From positions 1 to 64,000 of the forward strand of contig JAOARD010000008.1 of assembly GCA_025210735.1 (NCBI GenBank): DNA of 64,000 bases, given 5' to 3'. This document shows, in pieces, positions 35,131 to 44,771 of the stretch; position 1 is the stretch's first letter; each line of letters starts with the position of its first letter. This DNA comes from Bacteroidales bacterium. GTDB taxonomy: Bacteria > Bacteroidota > Bacteroidia > Bacteroidales > UBA6680. Both the position numbers and the translations under genes were made by a program. The notes under the pieces were generated by a model. It saw only the letters and a program-made list of their open reading frames with translations. It made no database searches and was not told the origin of the DNA.

Positions 35131-35181
35131 AAACTTTACAGATATCACTAAGTAACTTTACAAAAACAAACATATAATACA

Positions 35182-35718
35182 ATGAGCAGACACATATTAA
35201 TAATAACTCCACTACTGTTTCTTACAGTATACGCATGTAAAGGAGAGGCAGAGAGAGCAAAAGAGCAGATGATAGAACACACTATATCTGAAATGAGAAT
35301 TGAAGCCGATACAGTTCTTAAAGGAGAACCATACGAATACAATAAAACATCTGCTACAGAAACAGATAATAAAAAAGGTGATAGCATAATTGGTATATGG
35401 GAGGTTAAAAACCAATACTATATGGCAATATATGAGATTGTAAAATATAAGAATCAGTACTTCGGTAAGATACATTACTATAACGATGGAAAAGATGAGT
35501 ACAAAGGTAAAAACAGTAAAGAAGATTACTTTCTGGAAGATGTTAGTTATGTGAATGGCAAATACACCATAGGTAGAATGCATATGCCTGACGGCTCTAA
35601 CTATCAGGTAAAACTCTCTCTTAAAAAGGATGAACTTCACATATTAATGACTGTAGATGGGCATCCGTATAAAGAGATCTGGAAACGTAAAAAATATAAA
35701 AGTCATGAAACAGAATAA
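35182..35718 (+). CDS. DUF2147-like lipoprotein
   Basis: 178 residues. The lipobox is LTVYAC (Cys14). The C-terminal part (about 70-175) has the DUF2147 pattern: IGIWEVKN, a GKIHYY strand, a long acidic insertion and HPYKEIWKRKK. Periplasmic or outer membrane. It has its own FNR-type box and overlaps the next gene by 14 bp. Confidence 0.7.
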   Translation: MSRHILIITPLLFLTVYACKGEAERAKEQMIEHTISEMRIEADTVLKGEPYEYNKTSATETDNKKGDSIIGIWEVKNQYYMAIYEIVKYKNQYFGKIHYYNDGKDEYKGKNSKEDYFLEDVSYVNGKYTIGRMHMPDGSNYQVKLSLKKDELHILMTVDGHPYKEIWKRKKYKSHETE

Positions 35719-36424
35719 TCCTATATTCGCAGACCTGTCAACATATTCGCCAGAAAAGTCTGTTGCATTCTACAGAGATGTTTTTGAGTGGGAGTTCTAT
35801 AAAGAGAACGATTACTATACTGCATATCTGAACCACAGAATGGTTGCCGGGTTGTACGAAACGCCTGAAAAGTTCAAACAGATGCGTATGCCCCACTTCT
35901 GGATGACATATATTCAGGTAAACGACACCTATAAAACAGTTGAAGCAGCAAAAGAACATGGTGGTATAGTTGAACTAACCGATAATATAGCCGGATTTGG
36001 TAAGATTGCTCTTATCCGTGATCCGAAAGGTGCCGGGTTTACTGTTTATCAGGGTAACATATTAAATGATACACGCACAACAGACAAACCGAACACCCTG
36101 ATCTGGAATGAACTTCATACATCTGACAAAAATTCTGTAATACCTTTTTACAAGGCTATATTTAACTGGAATATTAAAGATTCTGACAACTCAGTATCGA
36201 TGATATTCGATGATAACAACAAACATATAACTGATATTATAGAGATACCCAACAAGCTAAAAAGCAAGTACGAGTATTGGATATCAAGTTTTGGTGTTGA
36301 GGATTTACAGAAGAGTAAAACAAAGATAATTAATAATGGCGGCAGCCTAATAATTGACGAAGGCAACAGAATACTATTCACCGATAACTCAGGTGAAGCA
36401 TTCTTCTATATATCACAGATATAA
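35705..36424 (+). CDS. VOC-superfamily protein with two glyoxalase-like domains
   Basis: 239 residues from ATG at 35705, 14 bp inside the end of the lipoprotein gene; an upstream start at 35657 would overlap much more. Two VOC folds: FADLSTYSPEKSVAFYRDVF at about 6-25 and WNELHTSDKNSVIPFYKAIF at about 137-156, each followed by a WNI/WEF core. Metal-dependent isomerase, dioxygenase or binding protein; substrate unknown. Confidence 0.82.
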   Translation: MKQNNPIFADLSTYSPEKSVAFYRDVFEWEFYKENDYYTAYLNHRMVAGLYETPEKFKQMRMPHFWMTYIQVNDTYKTVEAAKEHGGIVELTDNIAGFGKIALIRDPKGAGFTVYQGNILNDTRTTDKPNTLIWNELHTSDKNSVIPFYKAIFNWNIKDSDNSVSMIFDDNNKHITDIIEIPNKLKSKYEYWISSFGVEDLQKSKTKIINNGGSLIIDEGNRILFTDNSGEAFFYISQI

Positions 36425-36818
36425 CAAGTTGTTTAAACTCTTTTTTATATCTTAAATAAGCACTCAAACAATAAACATAAACCACACAATCATTACAATG
36501 CAGAATCTATTTGTGCACTGATTTGTTACTACCATATATTAACAACATTGGTTATTCCTGTTCCTGTTTTTATTGAAGAACCTGCATTATTCTCCATTAT
36601 ACAGCTGGCATAACACACTGTTTTTATTCAAGTAGCAGCATAACTGTACATCTATTTTCTGCATTTCTTTTTGCAGAGTGCTCTCTCCTCCTCACCTTCT
36701 CATTTTATTTTACAGCTCAATAAATACAGGATAACAGACCTGATGTAATACTTTATTATATACTTTTACTGACCACTAAAATATACTGTAAACTATATAA
36801 ACATTTATCAAAAAAGAT
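36425..36818. other. Gene-free interval
   Basis: 394 bp without a recognisable gene, hairpin or repeat. A T-rich stretch with GTTCCTGTTTTTATTGAAG and a CTCTCTCCTCCTCACC run stands out in composition only. It may be decayed coding DNA. Confidence 0.5.
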
Positions 36819-37136
36819 ATGATTGTAAAATCAAACGAATCTAAAAAGAGAGAGTTTAAGGGCGTTGACTTTGAGGTTCTGGCAACCGGAGATAAATCTA
36901 TGGTTACAAAAATGAACTATAAGGTTGGCGATAAAGTTCCTGCACACTCACATCCGAATGAACAGAGTGGATATGTAATATCCGGTGAGTATATAATTAA
37001 GTACGGACAAACCGAAGAGCGATTATATGCAGGTGACAGCTACTGTATTCCGGAAAACATTGACCATTCATGGGAGGTTATTACCGGAGGAGAAGTAATT
37101 GATGTATTTACACCTCCAAGATACGATTACATGTAA
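36819..37136 (+). CDS. Cupin-domain protein
   Basis: 105 residues, a single small cupin: motif 1 GDKVPAHSHPNEQSGYVISGEY with His metal ligands (given as its conserved part VPAHSHPNEQ) and motif 2 YCIPENIDHSWEV. Likely metal-binding, 15 bp before the radical SAM gene and probably co-transcribed. Confidence 0.85.
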   Translation: MIVKSNESKKREFKGVDFEVLATGDKSMVTKMNYKVGDKVPAHSHPNEQSGYVISGEYIIKYGQTEERLYAGDSYCIPENIDHSWEVITGGEVIDVFTPPRYDYM

Positions 37137-37151
37137 TTGAATTAATAAATT

Positions 37152-38033
37152 ATGTCTGATAATAACGTAAACAACATTACCGATATAACCTGCTCAACAG
37201 CTCTGAACAAGCTAAAGCGTAAAATACCATATGGGTGGGATCTGAACATATACAGAGGTTGTAAGCACGACTGCAAATATTGTTATGCTATATACTCACA
37301 CAAATATCTTGGCGAGGATGACTTTACCAAAGTATATGCAAAAACAAATATTGCAGAACAACTTGATATTGAGCTAAGCAAACCGGGCTGGAAAAGAGAG
37401 GTTGTTAACATTGGAGGTGTAACCGATAGTTATCAGCCGGCAGAAGAGTATAAAAAGATAATGCCAGATGTTCTGAAGGTATTGATAAAACACAAAACAC
37501 CTGCAATAATATCTACCAAGTCTGACCTGATACTGCGCGATTACGATCTTATAGCTGAGCTTGCAGATATAACATACGTAAATGTAGCATCAACAATTAC
37601 TACAATGGATGAGAGTGTTCGTAAAAATATTGAGCCATTTGGCAGTACAAGCTCAGCCAGATTCAGAATGCTTGGCGAGTTCAGGAAGACAAACGCCTCA
37701 ATAGGTTTACACACAATGCCAATAATACCATACATTACGGATAGTTACGAGAATATTGAACAGCTATGTTCTGAAGCTGCTAAGGCTGATGTTCACTATA
37801 TGTTACCGGGTGCTCTTTATCTGAGAGGTGCTACCAGAGATCAGTTCTTTAACTTTATAAAAGAGGTATATCCGGACAAATACGATGATCTGAGAACCTT
37901 ATATAAAAAAGGGAGTGCTGATAAGGCTTACAAGGACAAATTATATAACGATATTGTAAATCCACTGCGTAAAAAATATAATATATCAAGCAGCTACATA
38001 AAACCTATGCGCGAAAAGATGCATAAGGATTAA
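37152..38033 (+). CDS. SPL-like radical SAM protein
   Basis: 293 residues. Cys37, Cys41 and Cys44 (YRGCKHDCKYC) bind the 4Fe-4S cluster. The pattern GGVTDSYQPAEE and LVKH-type TIM-barrel strands match the spore-photoproduct-lyase-like radical SAM group common in Bacteria without spores. Substrate unknown. Cytoplasmic. Confidence 0.85.
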   Translation: MSDNNVNNITDITCSTALNKLKRKIPYGWDLNIYRGCKHDCKYCYAIYSHKYLGEDDFTKVYAKTNIAEQLDIELSKPGWKREVVNIGGVTDSYQPAEEYKKIMPDVLKVLIKHKTPAIISTKSDLILRDYDLIAELADITYVNVASTITTMDESVRKNIEPFGSTSSARFRMLGEFRKTNASIGLHTMPIIPYITDSYENIEQLCSEAAKADVHYMLPGALYLRGATRDQFFNFIKEVYPDKYDDLRTLYKKGSADKAYKDKLYNDIVNPLRKKYNISSSYIKPMREKMHKD

Positions 38034-38170
38034 GAGCTTTAGTGATGTAAAAAAAAGAGGTTTTACCAGGTAACAGTTTAGCTATGAGATATAACTCTCT
38101 ACCGCAGACGCAACACAGAGGGTTATGTTTTATAAGCCTTTGTCATAGCTCGTGTTCATTCCTTAATTAA

Positions 38171-39214
38171 TCATTCCAATATTTGTAATTGTTTTACTAA
38201 ATCATTGGTTAACTTATCAAGAGGATGATTTGAAATACCATCTTCTAACAATAAACTCCCGATTAAATATTTTAGAACAGTAGATCTATCTGGAAACAAC
38301 CCCTCTATTGATTTCATTGAATTTTGATAATGTTTATCATACATTCTTGCAAAAACAAGAATTTTATGAGCTATATCTTTATGACGTTCATAAATTAGAT
38401 CTAAGTCAAATAATTCATTATGTCTATTAACAATATCAATCTCTTTCTTAGTGCTTTTATCATTTGGTAAGAACTTTATTCCCAACTCATCTTCAAAATT
38501 CATCCCTAATAGTTGCGAAAAACTCAATTTATCAACACTATCAGGGTAGGTTAATTTAAACCTAGAGATCTTATTAATAGATCCATAATACGGGTGATAA
38601 TGAGAATTTAAATCAACATTTGTGGAATTTTTTGTAAGATTACAACTAGCACATGATGGAATTAAATTAAACATAGAAATGGACAAGTAAGGATATCGAT
38701 CTTTCGGAAAGAAATGATCAAATTGAAATTTGGCAATACCTTTTCCATTGTTGCGCTGAACAAAAAGAGTATATTGGCTATTGCAATATGGACAGCATTT
38801 TACATTAATCTTTTTAGCATACCAAACACCTCTATCTTGATGTGATCTAAAGCGATTTTCGTAGCCATAACTATTAAGAATTTTTTTCCCGAAGACAGTT
38901 GTCTCAGTTGTATATACTAAAGATTGAAATCCTCTAGTTTGTACTTCTGAAATAATCCTATTTAAAGTTTTAACATCTCCTAGTATTATTATATTATTAT
39001 ATTTTATTAGAAAATTTAAAAAATCTATATGATTAGTTTTTAGGATAAAACCATCTAAATTACCATTACCAATTGCATTTTCAAATATCTTAATGGCTTG
39101 TTTGATTCTGTTGTTACCTTTAGGGTATAATTGTAAGAAATATTTATGTCTTAACTCTTTTAGTTTTATTTCCTTGTTAGTTCCAAATGGTTTTATTCTA
39201 TCAATCTTATTCAC
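38171..39214 (-). CDS. Septu-like HNH nuclease (PtuB-type)
   Basis: 347 residues. The HNH core lies at about 139-196: Cys141-x2-Cys144 (CCPYC), Asp166-His167 (FDHFFPK), Asn183 and Cys188-x2-Cys191 (CASCNLTKN), the zinc-stabilised HNH of PtuB and related effectors. It overlaps the ATPase gene by 8 bp. In Septu-type systems the HNH protein is the DNA- or RNA-cutting partner of the PtuA ATPase and gives phage resistance. No reverse transcriptase is next to it. Confidence 0.78.
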   Translation of the reverse strand: MNKIDRIKPFGTNKEIKLKELRHKYFLQLYPKGNNRIKQAIKIFENAIGNGNLDGFILKTNHIDFLNFLIKYNNIIILGDVKTLNRIISEVQTRGFQSLVYTTETTVFGKKILNSYGYENRFRSHQDRGVWYAKKINVKCCPYCNSQYTLFVQRNNGKGIAKFQFDHFFPKDRYPYLSISMFNLIPSCASCNLTKNSTNVDLNSHYHPYYGSINKISRFKLTYPDSVDKLSFSQLLGMNFEDELGIKFLPNDKSTKKEIDIVNRHNELFDLDLIYERHKDIAHKILVFARMYDKHYQNSMKSIEGLFPDRSTVLKYLIGSLLLEDGISNHPLDKLTNDLVKQLQILE

Positions 39215-41189
39215 TTTCCAATAATTTTTTGTTTATATAAGCTAATCTAGATTCTATTTCTTCTTTTTCTTTCTTCAAGACAGATTGAATATCGTTTTCA
39301 CTCTCAATATATTGATTTAGTAGATCATTGAGTCTAGATTTTATTAGATTATCGCCTATCATATGAATGCGATTTTTTGCTGAAGAATAATCCCAATTAC
39401 GTATTGTTCTCTCTTTATGGGTTAAAAAATTTATCAAATCTTCAATTTCCCTTTTAGCAAACTCACCCATAAAAGTTCCTGTTATGAAAAAACTATCAGT
39501 TAATAATTCATGAATATTTGCACCAAAGGTATTGGATTTACATTTCTGAGGCTGCCCGTTTAACAAACGTATTATATTGTTATTAGGAATATCTGATAAA
39601 ATAAATGGAGAGTGTGTTAAAAATGTTATGTTTACCCCTTTTATACAGCTGAGATTTAGAGGATTGATTTTACCTATATATTCTAGTAGGTCACAAATAT
39701 ACCTCCTTTGCCAATCTGGATGATAGTATAATTCAATCTCATCTAAAACAATGTTAATATAACTATAATTTACAAATGCTTCTTCTCCTTCTTCGTTTTG
39801 TTGTTCTACCGAATTTAAGTTTATAAGATGATAAACTATCGAGCTTATACTATGAATTCTTTGTTTTTCACCAGAACTTAGAGCCTCAAAAGATGATTCG
39901 TCTTTTGGGATTATTTCAACATCAAACAATGGAGGTGGAGCTAACATAAAGGTGTTAACCCAAAAATCTTCTTGTTTATCAATTTTAGATATTAGATTTG
40001 AATATTTATCTACTTTTAAGATAATTGCTTCTTTAGGGTTAAATTGGTCTATTTCTGTTATTTTATTAAAATATTTTAGAAATAAAATTGCTCCTTTAAT
40101 TTTAAAAACGATATGGCTATTGCTATATTTTATCTTTTCAAAATATGACTTTAGCCATTTTATTGAATTACCCTCTATATGTTTTTTGAAAGGTCTATAA
40201 ACTCTTGCAACTTTATCAAGTTTCTGGAAAATATATTTTAAACTTGCATTTAGAAAGACATTATCTCTTAAATCGTCTTCTGTTACTAATATATTAAAGT
40301 GTGTTTTAATACCTTCTAAAAATTCTTTTAATAAAGTAGGAGCTATTGAATCCTTAAAATTGCATTCTAATGATGAATTATAGGTAAGCTTTATTTTGTT
40401 AGCAATCTTGCCATTCACAAGATTTCTGAGACTATCTTCTTCTTCTTGATCTCCTATATCTTCAAGAATATTAGCTAATAGTCTTCTAGTAAGTAAATGC
40501 CTTTCCCTATTAATGTCAATTTTCCCATCGGTTCGCATTGGATTTAATACAATAGGTGTTTGATAACCATCATTTTTATGAAAAAGAGGTGTGATCCATT
40601 TGCCAACTTCCAATGAATTTAAAGAGTAATGTGAATAATTAATTACAACTGTATAGAAAAAGTCAGACAGATCAGTAATTTTCTTAATCTGAATTTCTTC
40701 ACCTTCAGGTGTAATTTCTTTTTTATTTTTATTAAGTAGTTGTTTATATATTTTACCTTTTTCAAATTTAAGCTTAACAAACACCCCATCATCAATAGAA
40801 TACAGTATTTCTAATTCTAGAAACTTGAATAATTTGTAAAGCTTATCATGTTCATTCTTAAGTAATTTGAATTGACATCCTATGTTATAATTAATCCAAT
40901 ATAATAATTCTATAAGAGTACTTTTACCAGAACCATTACTTCCTACAATTGCATTTATATTAACTGGTATATTATTTATTGAAGTTTTAAGACTATATAA
41001 TTCATCCTCTTTAGAATTATCAATAATTTTATTAAAATCATTATTTGGGAAACCATAATCAGAATAAAAACTATAAACAGTATTGTAATTCAATATTTTA
41101 ATTGGATCTAGTAGAATATTAGTAGACTCTTCTTTCTCTATATTAAACCTATCTCCAGTTTTAATTGCAATAATTTTGAAATTTGACAT
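39207..41189 (-). CDS. Septu-like ATPase (PtuA-type)
   Basis: 660 residues. Walker A is GSNGSGKST (residues 83-91), the signature-like region is ALSSGEKQRIHSIS and Walker B is INIVLDEIELYYHP, with a following THSPFILSD switch. This is the OLD/SMC-like ABC ATPase organisation of PtuA. It is paired with an HNH gene by an 8-bp overlap. It should sense infection and control the nuclease. Placed between ordinary genes with no integrase nearby. Confidence 0.78.
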   Translation of the reverse strand: MSNFKIIAIKTGDRFNIEKEESTNILLDPIKILNYNTVYSFYSDYGFPNNDFNKIIDNSKEDELYSLKTSINNIPVNINAIVGSNGSGKSTLIELLYWINYNIGCQFKLLKNEHDKLYKLFKFLELEILYSIDDGVFVKLKFEKGKIYKQLLNKNKKEITPEGEEIQIKKITDLSDFFYTVVINYSHYSLNSLEVGKWITPLFHKNDGYQTPIVLNPMRTDGKIDINRERHLLTRRLLANILEDIGDQEEEDSLRNLVNGKIANKIKLTYNSSLECNFKDSIAPTLLKEFLEGIKTHFNILVTEDDLRDNVFLNASLKYIFQKLDKVARVYRPFKKHIEGNSIKWLKSYFEKIKYSNSHIVFKIKGAILFLKYFNKITEIDQFNPKEAIILKVDKYSNLISKIDKQEDFWVNTFMLAPPPLFDVEIIPKDESSFEALSSGEKQRIHSISSIVYHLINLNSVEQQNEEGEEAFVNYSYINIVLDEIELYYHPDWQRRYICDLLEYIGKINPLNLSCIKGVNITFLTHSPFILSDIPNNNIIRLLNGQPQKCKSNTFGANIHELLTDSFFITGTFMGEFAKREIEDLINFLTHKERTIRNWDYSSAKNRIHMIGDNLIKSRLNDLLNQYIESENDIQSVLKKEKEEIESRLAYINKKLLESE

Positions 41190-41268
41190 TATAATTGTTT
41201 TTGTACAATTGATTTCTTACATCGGATACAACTACCTGATAAAACCTCTTTATATCAATTAATAACTG

Positions 41269-41673
41269 CTACACCTTTACTACCACAGATCCGGCAACAG
41301 AATCGTGAATGGCTTTACCTTTAATGTTACCTGTTACTGTAAGCAATGATATTGTACCAAGCAGTAGTTTAACAGCAAATCGTACTATTGCAACCGGCAA
41401 CAATATCTTCTTTGTATTATCACTTTCTCGTCTTACCCTTATATCTCTAGAGAGATGTCCTATTGTACCTCCAAATGAGCTAATCATTATAGGATCATAC
41501 AGAAAGAATATCAGAATAAATATAAGACCTCTTACATAATCAGGTACATTCTCAAACCCATCAAGAATAAGGGCTGTTGCCACACCAAGTCCGGCTATAA
41601 CAACCATATCAAAAATCAGAGCCCTAACTCTATCGCCAAGAGTCCCATATACAATGTCTTTATTAATCTCCAT
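41269..41673 (-). CDS. RDD-family membrane protein
   Basis: 134 residues with three hydrophobic segments. The family pattern is visible in GDRVRALIFDMVVIAG at the start, GGTIGHLSRDIRV in the middle and a final HDSVAGSVVV. Inner membrane, function not known for most members. Confidence 0.82.
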   Translation of the reverse strand: MEINKDIVYGTLGDRVRALIFDMVVIAGLGVATALILDGFENVPDYVRGLIFILIFFLYDPIMISSFGGTIGHLSRDIRVRRESDNTKKILLPVAIVRFAVKLLLGTISLLTVTGNIKGKAIHDSVAGSVVVKV

Positions 41674-41766
41674 ATTATGCTATTATTTAAATATCTAACC
41701 AACTAAAACTATACTAATAATAAATAGTTATTACACCTCTTAAAAACAATATCAGGGTAATAATCA

Positions 41767-42819
41767 TTATTCTCCAGTATTCTCTTTATAAGATTTAAAC
41801 TCAGAAAACCTATAGTCATCATATATTGCAGGTATTACCAATTTTCCTTTTTTATTAATAAAACCTCCTTTACCTCCTATCACAACATATGCTAACCCTT
41901 CACTAAACATTGATGCATACTCAAACTTTAAGTCTATAACCACTTCGCCTTTCCTGTTTATATAACCCCAACTATTATTAATACAGGCAGGAGCCAAACC
42001 TTTAGAGAAATACCATAATTTATCAAACCTAAAATCAACAACAAGATCTCCTTTATTATTATATGCTCCCCATTTACCACTTTTAGACCGTACTATATGC
42101 ATCCCATCTCGCTCAAAAGGTATAAAATCATAAATTGGCGGTATAATGGTATCCCCTTTACTATTCAATCTTCCATTTCCTTGTTTCGTTTTTATTTCTG
42201 TTTTACTATTAAGTTGCTCTGGGCATATATACTTTCCTTTTAACCTTTCGTCATTAACGCTATACTCTACCCCCATCTTGTCTAAAACAATATTTTCATT
42301 ATCAAACGTTACTGCACTCGCATATCCTTTGTAAAAAAGATCGCAATACTTATATCTAAATGGTATCTTAGCATCTCCATTCTTATCAATATAACCACAA
42401 CTATCATTTACCATCACACTACACAAACCATCATAAAAACCACCAAAAACATTATCATATCTATAATCAATTAAAGTGTCACCCTTAATATTTATAAATC
42501 CATACTTGCCATTATCTCCTTTTACTGCTGTTAGTCCATCACTAAAAAAACTAACAAGGCTATACCTGGGTTCTATAATTACCTTTCCGTTATTGTCAAC
42601 AAACCCATATAAACCATTTTTCAATACCGGATGTGGTAAAAACATATGATCGGGAATATTATCCCACTTTATCTCTCCAATTACATTACCCTGCATGTCT
42701 ATTAACCCAAATTTGCCATCCTTTTTTATAACTGCTGTTTTTGTTTTGCAGGCAAACAATGACAAAATAGATATTAGTATTACAATACTCTTCTTTAAAT
42801 CTGCTCCAAAAAATCTCAT
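41767..42819 (-). CDS. WG-repeat lipoprotein
   Basis: 350 residues. Signal peptide with lipobox LSLFAC (Cys24). About nine WG-type repeats follow, such as GKFGLIDMQGNVIGE, GLYGFVDNNGKVIIEPRY, GKYGFINIKGDTLIDYRY and SWGYINRKGEVVIDLKFEYA. Surface or periplasmic protein, probably for binding. Confidence 0.9.
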   Translation of the reverse strand: MRFFGADLKKSIVILISILSLFACKTKTAVIKKDGKFGLIDMQGNVIGEIKWDNIPDHMFLPHPVLKNGLYGFVDNNGKVIIEPRYSLVSFFSDGLTAVKGDNGKYGFINIKGDTLIDYRYDNVFGGFYDGLCSVMVNDSCGYIDKNGDAKIPFRYKYCDLFYKGYASAVTFDNENIVLDKMGVEYSVNDERLKGKYICPEQLNSKTEIKTKQGNGRLNSKGDTIIPPIYDFIPFERDGMHIVRSKSGKWGAYNNKGDLVVDFRFDKLWYFSKGLAPACINNSWGYINRKGEVVIDLKFEYASMFSEGLAYVVIGGKGGFINKKGKLVIPAIYDDYRFSEFKSYKENTGE

Positions 42820-42914
42820 CTCTATATACTCTTATTCAGGTTGCTTTTATGCACTCTATTTGTAAAACAATTTATTACATTACACTCAAATGTTAATACC
42901 AAACATCAACACTC

Positions 42915-44000
42915 TTATTCTCTAACATATTCTAATGCATACTCTATAACTTTGTCTGTTCGGTTCTGAATATCATCTTTACTGTTTAGTATAAGTGTAT
43001 CAGGAACAACTCCAATATCCTCCATCACAATATCATTCCGGTTATTTGTCTCCCTCTCAGAAAGTCGATACTCCCAACCATTTGGTAGTTTTCCTATATG
43101 TGTATCAGCAAAAACACCTGTTGTTGTGTTTCCTATAATCTTTACATTTGGTATGCTTTTCATCATTAGAGTAAAGAGTTCTGCAGCGCTCTGTGTATTT
43201 CCGTTTATCAGCAAAACTACAGGCTGATTGTTATATCTGCTGTTTGTGTCCGGTTTTATTCTCCAATACTCTGGTTCTCCAAGACTATATATATTATCAG
43301 TAGATCTTAATCTGGATACAGCATATATGTGTTCATCGTCGGCAAAAAACTCCGCTAATCTTTTAACAGGTCCCGAATATCCGCCAATATTATCACGTAT
43401 ATCTATAACAAATCCGTTTGCCTTATTATACTTATTTATGAAAGAGTTTATAGCAACATCAACCTCTTCCGATTTGTTACTCATCTCTGTCATATGTATA
43501 TAGGCTACAGAATCTTTTAGCCATCCGGTTGTAAAAACATCTCTTACTCCAACAGGTGGTAGCATAGAGTATAACCTTACTGATTTCTCATACTCTATAA
43601 GATACTCTTCCTGAATAATATCTAAATCAAAGTCATTGGTCTCTACTCTAAAATCAAACGATAACAGATCAAGGTAGTTTAATGATGGCTGATTGAAACC
43701 AGAGAAGTAGATCTCATTAAATCTGTATATATAACAGTGTTTATCGTCCAGTTTGTTAAGAACCCCGGTAAATATCTCAAATAGTTCATCATCGGTAGTA
43801 TTCTCATCTACCATATTTGAGTAGTAATCATACTCCTTGTTCCAGTCAATCTGTTTTACTCTGAACAGTGCATATCTATCTTTAAAAACTTTAAAGAATG
43901 CTTCAAAGTTTTTAACTGGTTCACCACGGTCTCTACTCTGATATACAAACAGTAAGATTATTATTACAGGAACTGATAAAACGATGATTAGTTTCTTCAT
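42915..44000 (-). CDS. S41-family (C-terminal-processing-like) peptidase
   Basis: 361 residues. A single N-terminal hydrophobic segment anchors or exports it. The peptidase part has YIHMTEMSNKS, GFVIDIRDNIGGYSGPV and the nucleophile Ser in NGNTQSAAELFTLMMKS, followed by GNTTTGVFADT. No PDZ domain is obvious. It acts in the periplasm. A start-codon repeat abuts its ATG. Confidence 0.85.
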   Translation of the reverse strand: MKKLIIVLSVPVIIILLFVYQSRDRGEPVKNFEAFFKVFKDRYALFRVKQIDWNKEYDYYSNMVDENTTDDELFEIFTGVLNKLDDKHCYIYRFNEIYFSGFNQPSLNYLDLLSFDFRVETNDFDLDIIQEEYLIEYEKSVRLYSMLPPVGVRDVFTTGWLKDSVAYIHMTEMSNKSEEVDVAINSFINKYNKANGFVIDIRDNIGGYSGPVKRLAEFFADDEHIYAVSRLRSTDNIYSLGEPEYWRIKPDTNSRYNNQPVVLLINGNTQSAAELFTLMMKSIPNVKIIGNTTTGVFADTHIGKLPNGWEYRLSERETNNRNDIVMEDIGVVPDTLILNSKDDIQNRTDKVIEYALEYVRE

Positions 44001-44091
44001 ATGTCAAAATCTGTTTTTGAAAGATCATATGAACTGGCATAATATAATCATCCTTGTCTGTGCAAAAAACTTTTCTGATGCTTCGCTTCAT
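44001..44091 (-). repeat. ~90-bp start-codon repeat (diverged)
   Basis: On the minus strand it starts ATGAAGCGAAGCATCAG, contains ATTATGCCAGTTCATATGATC and ends at the ATG of the S41 peptidase. Same orientation relative to its gene as the other copies. Confidence 0.75.
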
Positions 44092-44192
44092 ATCATGTTT
44101 CGGTTAAGAGTTCCGAAATATATAAAATTATAGTTATATATGAACATATAACCAAAACACAATATCAATTCAGACTGTTCTGCATCTGTTTT

Positions 44193-44771
44193 TTATTCAC
44201 TCCAGATACCGTTCTTAAACAGTTGATACCACTTCTCTATTGAAGCCTCATCAAACAACTCTATCTTACGAAACACTTCACACGCAAACTCAATTGGGGC
44301 AATACCATTAGCTGTTATTATATTATCTCCTGTAGTAGCCAAATTACCTGTATAGTGTTTGTCGCCTTTATAATCAGGAGCAACTGCCTTTAAGTAGTTT
44401 ATATCGTTACTCGTGTGTTTAAGGTTATCTAATAATCCATGCTGACCAAGAAATGCTGTTGCAGCACAAATAGCAGCAATAGGTTTACCCTTGTTAAACA
44501 TCTCATTTACCAACGGACTTATATAACTATTTTCACCACTCTCCCATTTTGTTCCTCCCGGTAGAATTAGCAGATCGGCAGAATCAACATCTACACTGGC
44601 CATAGAAACTGTTGGTTTAACCTGCAAACCTCCCATAGAGGTAACCATATTGCCATTGTTTGAGAAGTATATAAGATCAAACTTATCGCTCTTATTTATC
44701 TCAGGGGTAAGATAGGATATCTCTCAATCTGAGAATCCATCAAAAAGAAATACAAATATCTTCTTATTCAT
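44193..44771 (-). pseudogene. DJ-1/PfpI-family protein with an early in-frame TGA
   Basis: From ATG at 44771 the frame reads MNKKIFVFLFDGFSD, then TGA (44724-44726), then EISYLTPEINKSDKFDLIYF and continues through PGGTKWESG and the nucleophile-elbow Cys (PIAAICAATAFLGQHGLL) to 44193, 192 codons in total. Many family members have Trp at the stop position, so TGG to TGA is the simplest explanation. The start overlaps the preceding gene by 8 bp. A shorter protein could start at an internal ATG at 44648 but would lack the first strand and helix. Confidence 0.75.

Noticed and set aside
38171..41189. Retron of the PtuAB-effector type
   Set aside because: No reverse transcriptase gene and no msr/msd-like repeat pair in the flanks.
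28797..44771. Alternative genetic code with TGA or TAG read as Trp
   Set aside because: TGA and TAG both end normal genes here (for example TGA at 5921 and TAG at 3584), and the two broken genes use different stops.
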